From Methylobacterium sp. (GTDB taxonomy: Bacteria > Pseudomonadota > Alphaproteobacteria > Rhizobiales > Beijerinckiaceae), in NCBI GenBank assembly GCA_021154065.1, contig JAJKJG010000276.1:1-5704 (forward strand): 5,704 nucleotides of DNA. Direction: 5' to 3'. The notes beneath the pieces were generated by a model that did not search any database, was not told the DNA's origin, and saw only the letters and a program-made list of their open reading frames with translations. Positions 1 through 5,648 of the stretch are shown one piece after another. Each line of letters starts with the position of its first letter. Positions within the stretch are counted from its first letter, which is position 1. The position numbers were made by a program, and so were the translations under genes.

Positions 1-34
1 ACAACCCATCCGCCCGATCGTCCCGCCCGCGCAT
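1..34 (-). CDS. Transposase N terminus (IS5/IS1182-like), cut by the window edge
   Basis: Read on the minus strand, an ATG at 34-32 opens MRGRDDRADGL and runs off the left edge. From memory, many IS5/IS1182-like DDE transposases of alphaproteobacteria start in this style (MRG.D.R...LFSY), but only 11 residues are visible. A purine-rich ribosome-binding candidate (GGGGGTGA) lies 7 bases upstream of the ATG on the minus strand. The adjoining stretch up to about 107 looks like an insertion-sequence end, which supports the reading. The catalytic domain lies outside the window, so the family and intactness cannot be judged. A chance short open frame is the alternative. Confidence 0.4.
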   Translation of the reverse strand, partial: MRGRDDRADGL

Positions 35-107
35 GCCAAATCACCCCCGTGGCTTAGGTCACGGAATCACAGGCAATCCCACCAGTCGAGACTTTTTCAG
101 CGGCCTG
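1..107 (-). mobile_element. End of an insertion sequence running off the left edge
   Basis: The minus strand reads AGGCCGCTGAAAAAGTC (about 91-107), then roughly 55 non-coding bases, a ribosome-binding candidate and the MRGRDD transposase-like start at 34. The GCTGAAAAAGTC type of sequence is, from memory, common at the termini of IS5/IS1182-type elements, with the transposase start following within about 100 bases. The outer boundary is approximate because the other inverted repeat and the target-site duplication are not in the window. This is inference from layout and recalled motifs. Confidence 0.42.
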
Positions 108-168
108 TTAGAGCGGAATCCGCTCGGACCGGATCGGGCGAGGCTCCGGGCTCGCCGACGCATTCCTC

Positions 169-367
169 CTCGGCCGAAGGCCGAGCGAGAAGGGGGTCGC
201 CGGGCATCGAGCACCTGACCGACGAGGGACTCAAAGTCTGTCAGCCGCAGGGGCTTGGGCCTCGCGGATTGCGTCGGCCTTGCCCCCTGCGGCTGATGCA
301 CGGCGGGCCGGCTTCGACAGACAGTCCTATGCCCGGCGCCCCCCTCCTCGCTTGGCCTTCGGCCGAG
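169..367. repeat. Large imperfect palindrome with 39-bp arms
   Basis: Positions 169-207 match the reverse complement of 329-367 at 36 of 39 bases, without gaps. The mismatches fall at arm positions 15, 21 and 28. A second inverted pair (241-253 with 284-296, 13 of 13) is nested inside and shares nearly the same centre, about 268. The bases between outer and inner pairs (208-240 and 297-328) are not obviously complementary. The outer arm itself contains the hairpin CTCGGCC-GAA-GGCCGAG. The layout fits a palindromic dispersed repeat or two facing copies of a short repeat unit. Confidence 0.75.
241..296. repeat. Inner inverted repeat, 13-bp perfect stem
   Basis: TCAGCCGCAGGGG at 241-253 is exactly complementary to 284-296, leaving a 30-base interior. 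That interior can add a short GGCC/GGCC pairing (258-261 with 276-279). It forms the centre of the larger palindrome. It is too far from the upstream gene's stop codon (405-407, minus strand) to be its main terminator, and there is no T-run. Confidence 0.7.
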
Positions 368-373
368 TCGGTC

Positions 374-390
374 CTCCCCCACAAGGGGAG
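374..390 (-). terminator. Hairpin just downstream of the minus-strand operon, possible transcript end
   Basis: CTCCCC (374-379) pairs with GGGGAG (385-390) around a 5-base loop. On the minus strand this hairpin starts 14 bases after the stop codon of the two-helix membrane protein gene. No T-tract follows it, so it is not a standard intrinsic terminator. It could protect the 3' end or be one more piece of the repeat mosaic. Confidence 0.3.
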
Positions 391-404
391 AGGGGGATCA
401 TGCT

Positions 405-977
405 TTAGGGCAGCAGCCCCTGCGGCAGCTCGCGGATGGTGAAGGCGCGCGGACGATTCAGCCGGACCATCGGCTCGAGCTGCCAGATGCCGGCCGCCGC
501 GATCACGGCGCCGAGGAGCGCGGCGATCGTCGCCCCCGACAGCACCGCCCGCCAGATGAAGAACGCGACGGCAACGAGCGACACCGCGGCGATCGCCGCG
601 ATGGCGAGCCATTGCAGCTGCGGCTTGCCGGCAAGGAACCGGGCAGCGGGGTTTGCCCGCGCGACCGCGAGGAGCAGCGCCTGCACGAAGGCGCTGTATT
701 CCGCGTCCTGCCGGCGGGCGTCGATCATGCTGCGCCAGCTGATCGAGGAGAGCTTCACCGTCGTGCCGTCGGCGAGCGTCAGGCTCGCCTGGTAGGCGCC
801 CTGGCCCATGCTGCGGGTCTCGTAGGTGAGCCGCACCTGCTCGACCCGGGCGAGCGCCACCTCGCTCTCCTTGCGCCCGGTATCGACGCTCAGGCGATCG
901 CCGATGAGCCGATAGGAGACCTCGAAGCCGATCGGCCGCGGGTTCTGGCGGTAGCTGAGCGGCAGCTCGGCCGCCAT
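405..977 (-). CDS. Unknown protein with soluble N-terminal domain and two C-terminal membrane helices
   Basis: The product is 190 residues and I do not recognise a named family. Residues about 15-80 look like a compact beta-rich domain (SYRLIGDRLSVDT, then VALARVEQVRLTY and ASLTLADGTTVKLSS), somewhat reminiscent of bacterial PH-like folds seen in other small membrane proteins. Hydrophobic segments at about 121-143 and 148-167 should be transmembrane helices, and the C terminus (VRLNRPRAFTIRELPQGLLP) is polar. No signal peptide is visible. The start is the ATG at 977-975, which shares one base with the stop of the upstream vWA gene (TGATG), so coupled translation is likely. A longer in-frame extension to 1175 would overlap the vWA gene deeply and is rejected. 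Function is unknown; co-expression suggests a membrane partner for the vWA protein. Confidence 0.8.
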   Translation of the reverse strand: MAAELPLSYRQNPRPIGFEVSYRLIGDRLSVDTGRKESEVALARVEQVRLTYETRSMGQGAYQASLTLADGTTVKLSSISWRSMIDARRQDAEYSAFVQALLLAVARANPAARFLAGKPQLQWLAIAAIAAVSLVAVAFFIWRAVLSGATIAALLGAVIAAAGIWQLEPMVRLNRPRAFTIRELPQGLLP

Positions 978-2152
978 CAGCGCACGAGCTCGCGCATGGC
1001 GCCGTCGATGCCCTCGATCGTCAGCGGGAACATGCGCTCGCCGAAGAGCCGGCGCAGGAGGCCGATCGACTGGGTGTAGTCCCAGTGCTTCTGCGGCACC
1101 GGATTGAGCCACACCGCCTTGTGGAAGTGGTTGAGCAGCCGCTCGACCCAGACCTGCCCGGCCTCGTCGTTCCAATGCTCGACCGAGCCGCCCGGCATGA
1201 CGATCTCGTAGGGGCTCATCGAGGCGTCGCCGACGAACACGACCCGGTAGTCGGAAGGATAGGTGCGGATGACGTCGAGCGTCGGCGTCGTCTCGTCCCA
1301 GCGCCGGCGGTTCTCCTTCCAGACCCGCTCGTAGAGGCAGTTGTGGAAATAAAAATGCTCGAAATGCTTGAACTCGGCGCGGGCCGCCGAGAACAGCTCC
1401 TCGGCCTGCTCGACGTGCCAGTCCATGGAGCCGCCGACGTCGAGGAAGAGCAGCACCTTGACGGCGTTGCGGCGCTCCGGGCGCAGCTTGACGTCGAGGT
1501 AGCCCTTGCTCGCCGTCTCCTGGATGGTGGTGTCGAGGTCAAGCTCCTCGGCCGCGCCCTGGCGGGCGAAGCGGCGCAGGCGCCGGAGCGCGATGCGCAT
1601 GTTGCGCACGCCGAGCTCGACGGTGTCGTCGAGGTCCTTGAACTCGCGCTTGTCCCACACCTTGACGGCGCGGAAGTTGCGGTTGCCGTCCTGGCCGATG
1701 CGGATGCCTTCGGGGTTGTAGCCGTAGGCGCCATAGGGCGAGGTGCCGGCGGTGCCGATCCACTTCGAGCCGCCCTGGTGGCGCCCCTTCTGCTCCTTGA
1801 GGCGCTCCCTCAGGGTCTCCAGCAGCTTGTCCCAGCCCATCGCCTCGAGCTGCCGCTTCTCCTCCTCGGTGAGGTATTTCTCGGCGAGCTTGCGCAGCCA
1901 TTCGGCCGGGATCTCGGTTTTCTCAAGGGCCTGCGCGAGGTTCTCCAAGCCCTTGAAGACATGGCCGAAAACGCGGTCAAACTTGTCGAGGTTGCGCTCG
2001 TCCTTCACGAGGCAGGCGCGGGACAGATAATAGAAATCCTCGACTTTCTTCTCGGCGAGGTCGGCATCGAGCGCCTCGAGCATCGTCAGGTACTCGCGCA
2101 GGGTCACAGGGACTTTCGCCGCGCGCAGTTCGGTGAAGAAGGTGAGGAACAT
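977..2152 (-). CDS. CoxE-type vWA domain protein (COG3825-like)
   Basis: This 391-residue protein has no signal peptide or membrane segment and should be cytoplasmic. It matches what I recall of the VWA_CoxE group (COG3825-like). The N-terminal half (about 1-130) is charged and helical, starting MFLTFFTELRAAKVPVTLRE. A linker rich in glycine and tyrosine follows (about 127-150), and the vWA domain spans roughly 230-391. The metal-site strand reads LLFLDVGGSMDWH (D238, G240, S242), so the usual DxSxS appears as DxGxS. A later strand reads VVFVGDASMSPYE with D309, a likely second acidic site residue. Members of this group commonly sit beside MoxR-type AAA+ ATPases and are thought to act with them in metal insertion or complex assembly. 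No ATPase gene is visible here; it could lie outside the window. The downstream gene is a coupled membrane protein. Specific function is unknown. Confidence 0.9.
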   Translation of the reverse strand: MFLTFFTELRAAKVPVTLREYLTMLEALDADLAEKKVEDFYYLSRACLVKDERNLDKFDRVFGHVFKGLENLAQALEKTEIPAEWLRKLAEKYLTEEEKRQLEAMGWDKLLETLRERLKEQKGRHQGGSKWIGTAGTSPYGAYGYNPEGIRIGQDGNRNFRAVKVWDKREFKDLDDTVELGVRNMRIALRRLRRFARQGAAEELDLDTTIQETASKGYLDVKLRPERRNAVKVLLFLDVGGSMDWHVEQAEELFSAARAEFKHFEHFYFHNCLYERVWKENRRRWDETTPTLDVIRTYPSDYRVVFVGDASMSPYEIVMPGGSVEHWNDEAGQVWVERLLNHFHKAVWLNPVPQKHWDYTQSIGLLRRLFGERMFPLTIEGIDGAMRELVR

Positions 2153-2158
2153 CGGTCC

Positions 2159-2186
2159 AATGTCGGCGGCAGGCCGCGAAGGTCAA
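2159..2186 (-). promoter_or_regulatory. Weak promoter candidate for the vWA gene pair
   Basis: On the minus strand TTGACC (2186-2181) resembles a -35 box, and GACATT (2164-2159) lies 16 bases downstream as a poor -10 box (3 of 6). Initiation would fall close to the ATG at 2152, giving a very short or leaderless message. This makes the assignment doubtful. The rest of the 111-base divergent gap to the transporter gene shows no convincing plus-strand promoter. Confidence 0.2.
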
Positions 2187-2263
2187 GCCGCCCGGCTACA
2201 TGCGCGTGGCGCAGGGCGGGGGCGGGCCTCGGCGGGTTTCCGGGGCGGCGTCGACGTGGTTAG

Positions 2264-3226
2264 GTGCAGGCCCCTCCCCCGCGAGCCACTATTTCGGTGA
2301 AGCCGCTCCTCGGCATAACGCTCAAGGTCCTGTCCGCGCTCGCCTTCACGGTGATGTCGGCCGGGATCAAGCATGTCAGCGCCGACTATCCGACCGGCGA
2401 GATCGTCTTCTTCCGCTCGGCCTTCGCCATCGTGCCGCTCATCGCCTGGCTCGCCTGGCGCGGCGACCTCGTCAACTCGGTGCGGACCTCGAACGTCGGC
2501 GGGCATCTCTTGCGCGGCATCATCTCGAGCTGCGGCATGTTCGCGGGCTTCGTCGCCCTCGCCTACCTGCCGCTCTCGGACGCCGTCGCGATCGGCTACG
2601 CCTCGCCGCTCATGGTCGTCGTCCTGGCGGCGCTGATCCTCAACGAGAAGGTCAGGGCCTACCGCTGGAGCGCGGTGGCGATCGGCTTTGTCGGCGTGCT
2701 GATCATGCTGATGCCGCACCTCTCCGGCGGCGCGCTCGCCGCGGGGCTCGCCGGCGGACCCGCCGTCGGGGCGATGTTCGCGCTCCTTGGCGCGGTGTGC
2801 TCCGCCGGCGCGACGATCCAGGTCCGCCGCCTGCTCGCGACCGAGCGCACCGGCGCCATCGTGCTCTACTTCTCGCTGATGACGACCGTCCTCGGCCTCG
2901 CGACGATCGTGCTCGGCTGGCGCGTGCCGACCGAGGGCGAGTTCGCGCTCCTCGTCGTGATCGGCATCCTCGGCGGCATCGGCCAGATCCTGCTCACGCA
3001 GAGCTACCGCTACGCCGACGCCTCGCTCGTCGCGCCGTTCGAATACACGACCATGATCTGGGCCTTCCTCCTCGGCTGGTTCTTCTTCGGCCAGGCGCCG
3101 CAGCAGGTGGTGGTGACCGGCGCGGCGATCGTCGCCGCGGCCGGGCTGTTCGTTCTCTGGCGCGAGCACCGGCTCGGCCTTGCCCGGGCAAAGGACGTCG
3201 AGACCCACTCGCAGCGCCCGGCGTGA
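2264..3226 (+). CDS. DMT superfamily transporter (EamA type), ten membrane helices
   Basis: The 320-residue product is an inner-membrane protein with two EamA-like halves. Predicted helices lie near 15-35, 45-65, 84-103, 106-126 and 135-152, then 168-186, 198-217, 227-246, 254-276 and 282-300. Family hallmarks are GEIVFFRSAFA at helix 2, SDAVAIGYASPL before the LNEKV end of helix 4, and ASLVAPFEYTTMIWAFLLGW in the second half. Length is normal for the family. Such proteins usually export or import metabolites, but the substrate cannot be read from the sequence. The reading frame opens with GTG at 2264, right after an in-frame TAG; a second GTG at 2297 would remove 11 residues and is equally plausible. 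Neither has a clear ribosome-binding site. The gene lies upstream of, and outside, the TPP riboswitch, so a link to thiamine is not implied. Confidence 0.9.
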   Translation: MQAPPPRATISVKPLLGITLKVLSALAFTVMSAGIKHVSADYPTGEIVFFRSAFAIVPLIAWLAWRGDLVNSVRTSNVGGHLLRGIISSCGMFAGFVALAYLPLSDAVAIGYASPLMVVVLAALILNEKVRAYRWSAVAIGFVGVLIMLMPHLSGGALAAGLAGGPAVGAMFALLGAVCSAGATIQVRRLLATERTGAIVLYFSLMTTVLGLATIVLGWRVPTEGEFALLVVIGILGGIGQILLTQSYRYADASLVAPFEYTTMIWAFLLGWFFFGQAPQQVVVTGAAIVAAAGLFVLWREHRLGLARAKDVETHSQRPA

Positions 3227-3260
3227 CCCGCCCGCTTGCAAAGCCCGCCCGCTTGCAAAG
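3227..3260. repeat. Perfect 17-bp tandem duplication before the thi promoter
   Basis: CCCGCCCGCTTGCAAAG occurs twice head to tail, at 3227-3243 and 3244-3260, starting directly after the transporter's stop codon. Each copy carries TTGCAA. The second copy supplies the -35 candidate of the thi promoter and, with the following CAAGC, forms a small hairpin (GCTTGC-AAA-GCAAGC, 3251-3265). Confidence 0.9.
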
Positions 3261-3279
3261 CAAGCCTGCCGCCTATAAC
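3253..3279 (+). promoter_or_regulatory. Probable sigma-70 promoter of the thiMED operon
   Basis: TTGCAA (3253-3258, 4 of 6 to the -35 consensus) and TATAAC (3274-3279, 5 of 6 to the -10 consensus) are separated by 15 bases, slightly short. TATAAC is strikingly AT-rich for this GC-rich region. Initiation about 7 bases downstream would place the RNA 5' end near 3286-3288, exactly where the riboswitch P1 stem begins. That agreement is the best support. Confidence 0.55.
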
Positions 3280-3286
3280 TGCGCTT

Positions 3287-3379
3287 CATCTCCTTGGGGT
3301 GCCCGCCGGACGGGCTGAGAGGCTTTTGGCCAACCCACCGAACCTGAACCGGGTCATGCCGGCGGAGGAAAGCGAGATG
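3287..3379 (+). promoter_or_regulatory. TPP riboswitch (THI element) controlling thiM
   Basis: The conserved core elements occur in order. They are GGGGTGCC (3296-3303), a short P2/P3 hairpin GCCCG/CGGGC (3301-3305 with 3311-3315), CTGAGA (3315-3320), a variable small stem near 3321-3331, ACCC and GAACCTGA (3340-3347), P5 CCGG/CCGG (3349-3352 with 3359-3362) around GTCATG, then GGCGGAGGAAA. CTGAGA belongs to the pyrimidine-binding half and the P4/P5 arm to the pyrophosphate-binding half in known TPP aptamers. The closing stem P1 can form between CATCTCCTT (3287-3295) and AAGCGAGATG with one C-C mismatch, and its 3' strand includes the thiM ATG (3377-3379). TPP binding should stabilise P1 and block initiation. 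There is no terminator-like hairpin with a T-run between aptamer and gene, so translational control is inferred. Confidence 0.95.
3364..3369 (+). promoter_or_regulatory. Ribosome-binding site of thiM inside the riboswitch
   Basis: GGAGGA lies 7 bases before the ATG at 3377 and is itself part of the conserved 3' end of the aptamer. This decides the thiM start: an in-frame ATG at 3356 falls within the aptamer's P5 loop and has no suitable ribosome-binding site. Ligand-bound folding should hide both this site and the start codon. Confidence 0.8.
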
Positions 3380-4186
3380 ACGGCCGAAGCGGCCCTGACG
3401 CAGGATGCGGCCCCGGCCGAAAGCTCCCGACGCGATTGGCCGGCGCTCACCGCCGAGCTGCTGTCGCGCCTGCGCCGCGAGGGCACCCGCGTCCACGCCA
3501 TCACCAACGCCGCCGCCCAGGTCCTGACCGCCAATCTCATCCTCGCGGCCGGCGGCACGCCGTCGCTGACCATCGCGCCGGAGGAGATCACCGCCTTTAC
3601 GAGCCGCGCCGACGCGCTCCTCGTCAATCTCGGCACCCTCGACGGCGACCGCCGCGCCGCGATCCCGTGGGGGATTGCCGCCGCCAAGGCCCAGGGCAAG
3701 CCCTGGGTGCTCGATCCGGTCTTCGTCGACGCCTCCCCGCCCCGGCTCGAGCTGGCGCGGCTCTGCCTTGCCGGCACGCCATGCGTGCTGCGCTGCAATC
3801 GCGCCGAGTTCGCGGCGCTTGCCGGCGAGGCGGCGGCGCCTGACAGCCTGACGCGGTACGCGGCCGCTATCGGCTGCACCGTCGCGCTCACCGGCGCGAC
3901 GGATTGGGTGGCGGACGGCGAACGCTTCGTCGCGATCGCGAACGGCCACCCCCTGATGGCCGGGGTCACCGCCATGGGCTGCGCCGCGACGGCGCTCGTC
4001 GCGGCGTTCGCGGCGCTCGAGCCGAACGGGTTCGTCGCCGCCGCCGCGGCGCTCCTTGCCGTCGGTGTCGCAGCCGAGGTCGCGGCCGAGGCCGCCGCCG
4101 GGCCCGGCAGCTTCGCGCCGGCGTTCCTCGACGCCCTGCACGGGCTCGACGCCGCCGCCCTGCGGGCCCGGGCGCGGATCGCATGA
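3377..4186 (+). CDS. thiM: Hydroxyethylthiazole kinase
   Basis: ThiM phosphorylates 4-methyl-5-(2-hydroxyethyl)thiazole with ATP, salvaging the thiazole half of thiamine in the cytoplasm. The 269-residue length fits the ribokinase-like family. Visible landmarks are HAITNAAAQVLTANLILAAGG (residues 40-60 region), APEEI (67-71), ALLVNLGTL (80-88), VLDPVFVDAS (111-120), CNRAEFAALAG (140-150) and NGHPLMAGVTAMGCAATALVA (189-209), with C202 at the usual phosphate-binding/catalytic loop. Several motifs are variants. The usual DPVGxGA loop reads DPVFVDA, and the usual TG(T/A)GC loop reads TAMGC. Residues 1-20 are a variable extension. It is the first gene of the operon, directly behind the TPP riboswitch, and its stop overlaps the thiE start (ATGA). 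Context makes the assignment firm despite the divergence. Confidence 0.92.
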   Translation: MTAEAALTQDAAPAESSRRDWPALTAELLSRLRREGTRVHAITNAAAQVLTANLILAAGGTPSLTIAPEEITAFTSRADALLVNLGTLDGDRRAAIPWGIAAAKAQGKPWVLDPVFVDASPPRLELARLCLAGTPCVLRCNRAEFAALAGEAAAPDSLTRYAAAIGCTVALTGATDWVADGERFVAIANGHPLMAGVTAMGCAATALVAAFAALEPNGFVAAAAALLAVGVAAEVAAEAAAGPGSFAPAFLDALHGLDAAALRARARIA

Positions 4187-4848
4187 ACGCCGTCGACCTG
4201 CGCCTCTACGGCATCGTCGACCCGGGCCGAACCGGCGGGCGCGATCCGGTGCCGCTCGCGGCGGCTGCGGTCGCCGGCGGCTGCACGCTGATCCAGTATC
4301 GCGACAAGGAGGCGGACACGCGCACCTTCGTGGCGCGGGCCCGCTCGCTCAAGGCGGCGCTCGCCGGCACGCGCGTGCCGCTCCTCGTCAACGACCGCGT
4401 CGACGTGGCGCTCGCGGCTGAGGCCGATGGCGTCCATGTCGGGCAGGACGACATGCACGCCGCCGACGCCCGCCGGCTGCTCGGGCCGGAGGCGATCGTC
4501 GGCCTCACCATCAAGACACCGGCGCAAGCGGACGAGCTCTACCGCCTCCCCGTTGACTATGCCTGCATCGGCGGCGTGTTTCCGACCGCCAGCAAGGCGA
4601 ACGCCGAACCCCCGGTCGGGCTCGACGGCTTCTCGCGCATCGCGTTCAGGGCGCGGCTTGCCGGCGGCAAGCTCCCGGTCGGCGCCATCGCCGGCATCGA
4701 CCACACGAACGCCGCCGCGGTGATCGCCGCCGGCGCCGACGGCGTCGCCGTGATCGCGGCGATCTTCGCGGCGGACGACGTCGCGGCCGCGGCCCGGCGC
4801 CTGCGCGCCATCATCGACCAGGCGCTTGCGGCCCGAGGCGCGCTGTGA
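4183..4848 (+). CDS. thiE: Thiamine-phosphate synthase
   Basis: ThiE couples HMP pyrophosphate with thiazole phosphate to give thiamine phosphate, joining the products of the genes on either side. The 221-residue protein is a typical single TIM-barrel domain. Landmarks are the phosphate-binding IQYRDK (Q38, R40, K42), [20 protein letters not shown] with N70, D71 and D90 in the following QDDMH, then VGLTIKT (107-112), GGVFPTASK (130-138), and [20 protein letters not shown] near the C terminus. The serine of the usual GVS.HT strand is replaced by T109, and the segment [14 protein letters not shown] is a variant loop I associate with alphaproteobacterial ThiE. The start ATG overlaps the thiM stop by four bases (ATGA), indicating translational coupling and shared TPP control. 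Confidence 0.93.
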   Translation: MNAVDLRLYGIVDPGRTGGRDPVPLAAAAVAGGCTLIQYRDKEADTRTFVARARSLKAALAGTRVPLLVNDRVDVALAAEADGVHVGQDDMHAADARRLLGPEAIVGLTIKTPAQADELYRLPVDYACIGGVFPTASKANAEPPVGLDGFSRIAFRARLAGGKLPVGAIAGIDHTNAAAVIAAGADGVAVIAAIFAADDVAAAARRLRAIIDQALAARGAL

Positions 4849-5648
4849 CCGCCATCGCGCTCACCATCGCCGGCTCCGACTCGAGCGGCGGCGCCGGCAT
4901 CCAGGCCGACCTGAAGACCTTCTCGGCGCTCGGCGTCTACGGCGCGAGCGTCATCACGGCGCTCACCGCCCAGAACACGCGCGGCGTCGACGGCATCCAC
5001 GACGTGCCGCCGGAGTTCGTGGCGCGTCAGATCGACAGCGTCTTTTCCGATCTTGCCGTGAACGCCGTGAAGATCGGCATGCTGTCGCAGCCCGCCATCA
5101 TCAAGGCGGTCGGGGCCGGGCTCGACCGGCACGGCGCCCGCAACGTCGTCCTCGACCCGGTGATGATCGCGGCGAGCGGCGCCGCGCTCCTCGTGCCGGA
5201 GGCCGTCGAAACGCTGCGCCGGGTGCTCGTACCGATGGCGCTCCTCGTCACGCCGAACCTGCCCGAGGCGGCAGCGCTCCTCGGCGAGGACGTGGCGCAG
5301 ACGGATCCCGCCGTGCTGGGCCAGGCCGAACGAATCCTCGCCCTCGGCCCGCGCGCCGTGCTGATCAAGGGCGGCCACGCCGACGGCGCGGAGAGCGTCG
5401 ACGTGCTCCTCGACGGCGAGGGCTTCGCGCGCTTCGCCTCGCCGCGCGTTGCGACCCGCAACACGCACGGCACCGGCTGCACCCTGTCTTCGGCCGTCGC
5501 CGCGGGGCTCGCCAAGGGCCTCCCGCTGCGCGAGGCGATCGCCTCGGCAAAGCGCTACGTCAGCGCCGCCATCGCGGCGTCGGACACGCTCCGCGTCGGG
5601 CATGGGCACGGTCCCGTGCATCACTTCCATGGCCTCTGGACGGCTTGA
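4845..5648 (+). CDS. thiD: Hydroxymethylpyrimidine/phosphomethylpyrimidine kinase
   Basis: ThiD phosphorylates HMP twice, to HMP-P and HMP-PP, the pyrimidine substrate of ThiE. The 267-residue length and ribokinase-like fold are standard. Motifs in order are [19 protein letters not shown] (8-26), TAQNT (41-45, the pyrimidine-contacting Gln43 region), VKIGML (75-80), [11 protein letters not shown] (102-112), [15 protein letters not shown] (133-147), VLIKGGH (172-178) and [11 protein letters not shown] (207-217) with C212 in the phosphate-binding loop. All key positions look intact. The start is GTG at 4845, overlapping the thiE stop as GTGA; no separate ribosome-binding site is needed if translation is coupled. 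Nothing in the sequence distinguishes a pure salvage role from participation in de novo synthesis. Confidence 0.95.
   Translation: MTAIALTIAGSDSSGGAGIQADLKTFSALGVYGASVITALTAQNTRGVDGIHDVPPEFVARQIDSVFSDLAVNAVKIGMLSQPAIIKAVGAGLDRHGARNVVLDPVMIAASGAALLVPEAVETLRRVLVPMALLVTPNLPEAAALLGEDVAQTDPAVLGQAERILALGPRAVLIKGGHADGAESVDVLLDGEGFARFASPRVATRNTHGTGCTLSSAVAAGLAKGLPLREAIASAKRYVSAAIAASDTLRVGHGHGPVHHFHGLWTA

Larger units (their letters stand above)
108..404. other. Gene-free, hairpin-rich repeat mosaic
   Basis: I see no credible gene here; the open frames crossing it are compositionally biased and lack a recognisable domain. Instead it holds several inverted repeats. These are GAGCGG/CCGCTC at 111-125, GGCGAG/CTCGCC at 137-156, CTCGGCC/GGCCGAG around GAA at 169-185, a 13-bp pair at 241-253 and 284-296, an inverted copy of the 169-207 segment at 329-367, and CTCCCC/GGGGAG at 374-390. 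Such palindromic pieces resemble dispersed intergenic repeats of Hyphomicrobiales genomes, though copy number cannot be seen from one window. Confidence 0.6.

Noticed and set aside
33..218. Small plus-strand open frame at the left end
   Set aside because: It crosses the probable IS end and the hairpins, ends in an arginine-rich stretch typical of repeat DNA, and has no ribosome-binding site.
169..367. CRISPR array
   Set aside because: The repeats are inverted, only two copies are present and spacing is not regular; no cas gene is nearby.
59..612. Minus-strand open frames in the gene-free region
   Set aside because: Their sequences (such as PLPLWGRTDSAEGQARRG) look like the spurious translations produced by intergenic repeats, and part overlaps the real membrane protein gene in another frame.
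978..1175. Upstream extension of the two-helix membrane protein frame
   Set aside because: It would lie wholly within the vWA gene, is Arg/Ala/Pro-rich, and the ATG at 977 has the coupled TGATG junction.
1085..2263. 392-codon plus-strand open frame opposite the vWA gene
   Set aside because: It mirrors the vWA codons and has no recognisable motif. The minus-strand protein has clear family features and a coupled downstream gene.
3251..3265. GCTTGC-AAA-GCAAGC hairpin as a terminator of the transporter gene
   Set aside because: No T-run follows, the stem is only 6 bp, and it coincides with the duplicated segment and the -35 candidate.
2183..4141. 652-codon open frame on the minus strand, antisense to the transporter and thiM
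   Set aside because: It is extremely rich in Arg, Gly, Glu and Asp, shows no domain, and lies opposite two well-recognised genes and the riboswitch. Long antisense frames are expected at this GC content.
3286..4704. 472-codon minus-strand open frame across thiM and thiE
   Set aside because: Low-complexity Ala/Arg/Ser composition and complete overlap with ThiM and ThiE mark it as a shadow frame.
4557..5630. 357-codon minus-strand open frame opposite thiE and thiD
   Set aside because: The composition is biased to Arg, Asp and Glu in the way of GC-rich antisense frames, and ThiE and ThiD motifs are unambiguous on the other strand.
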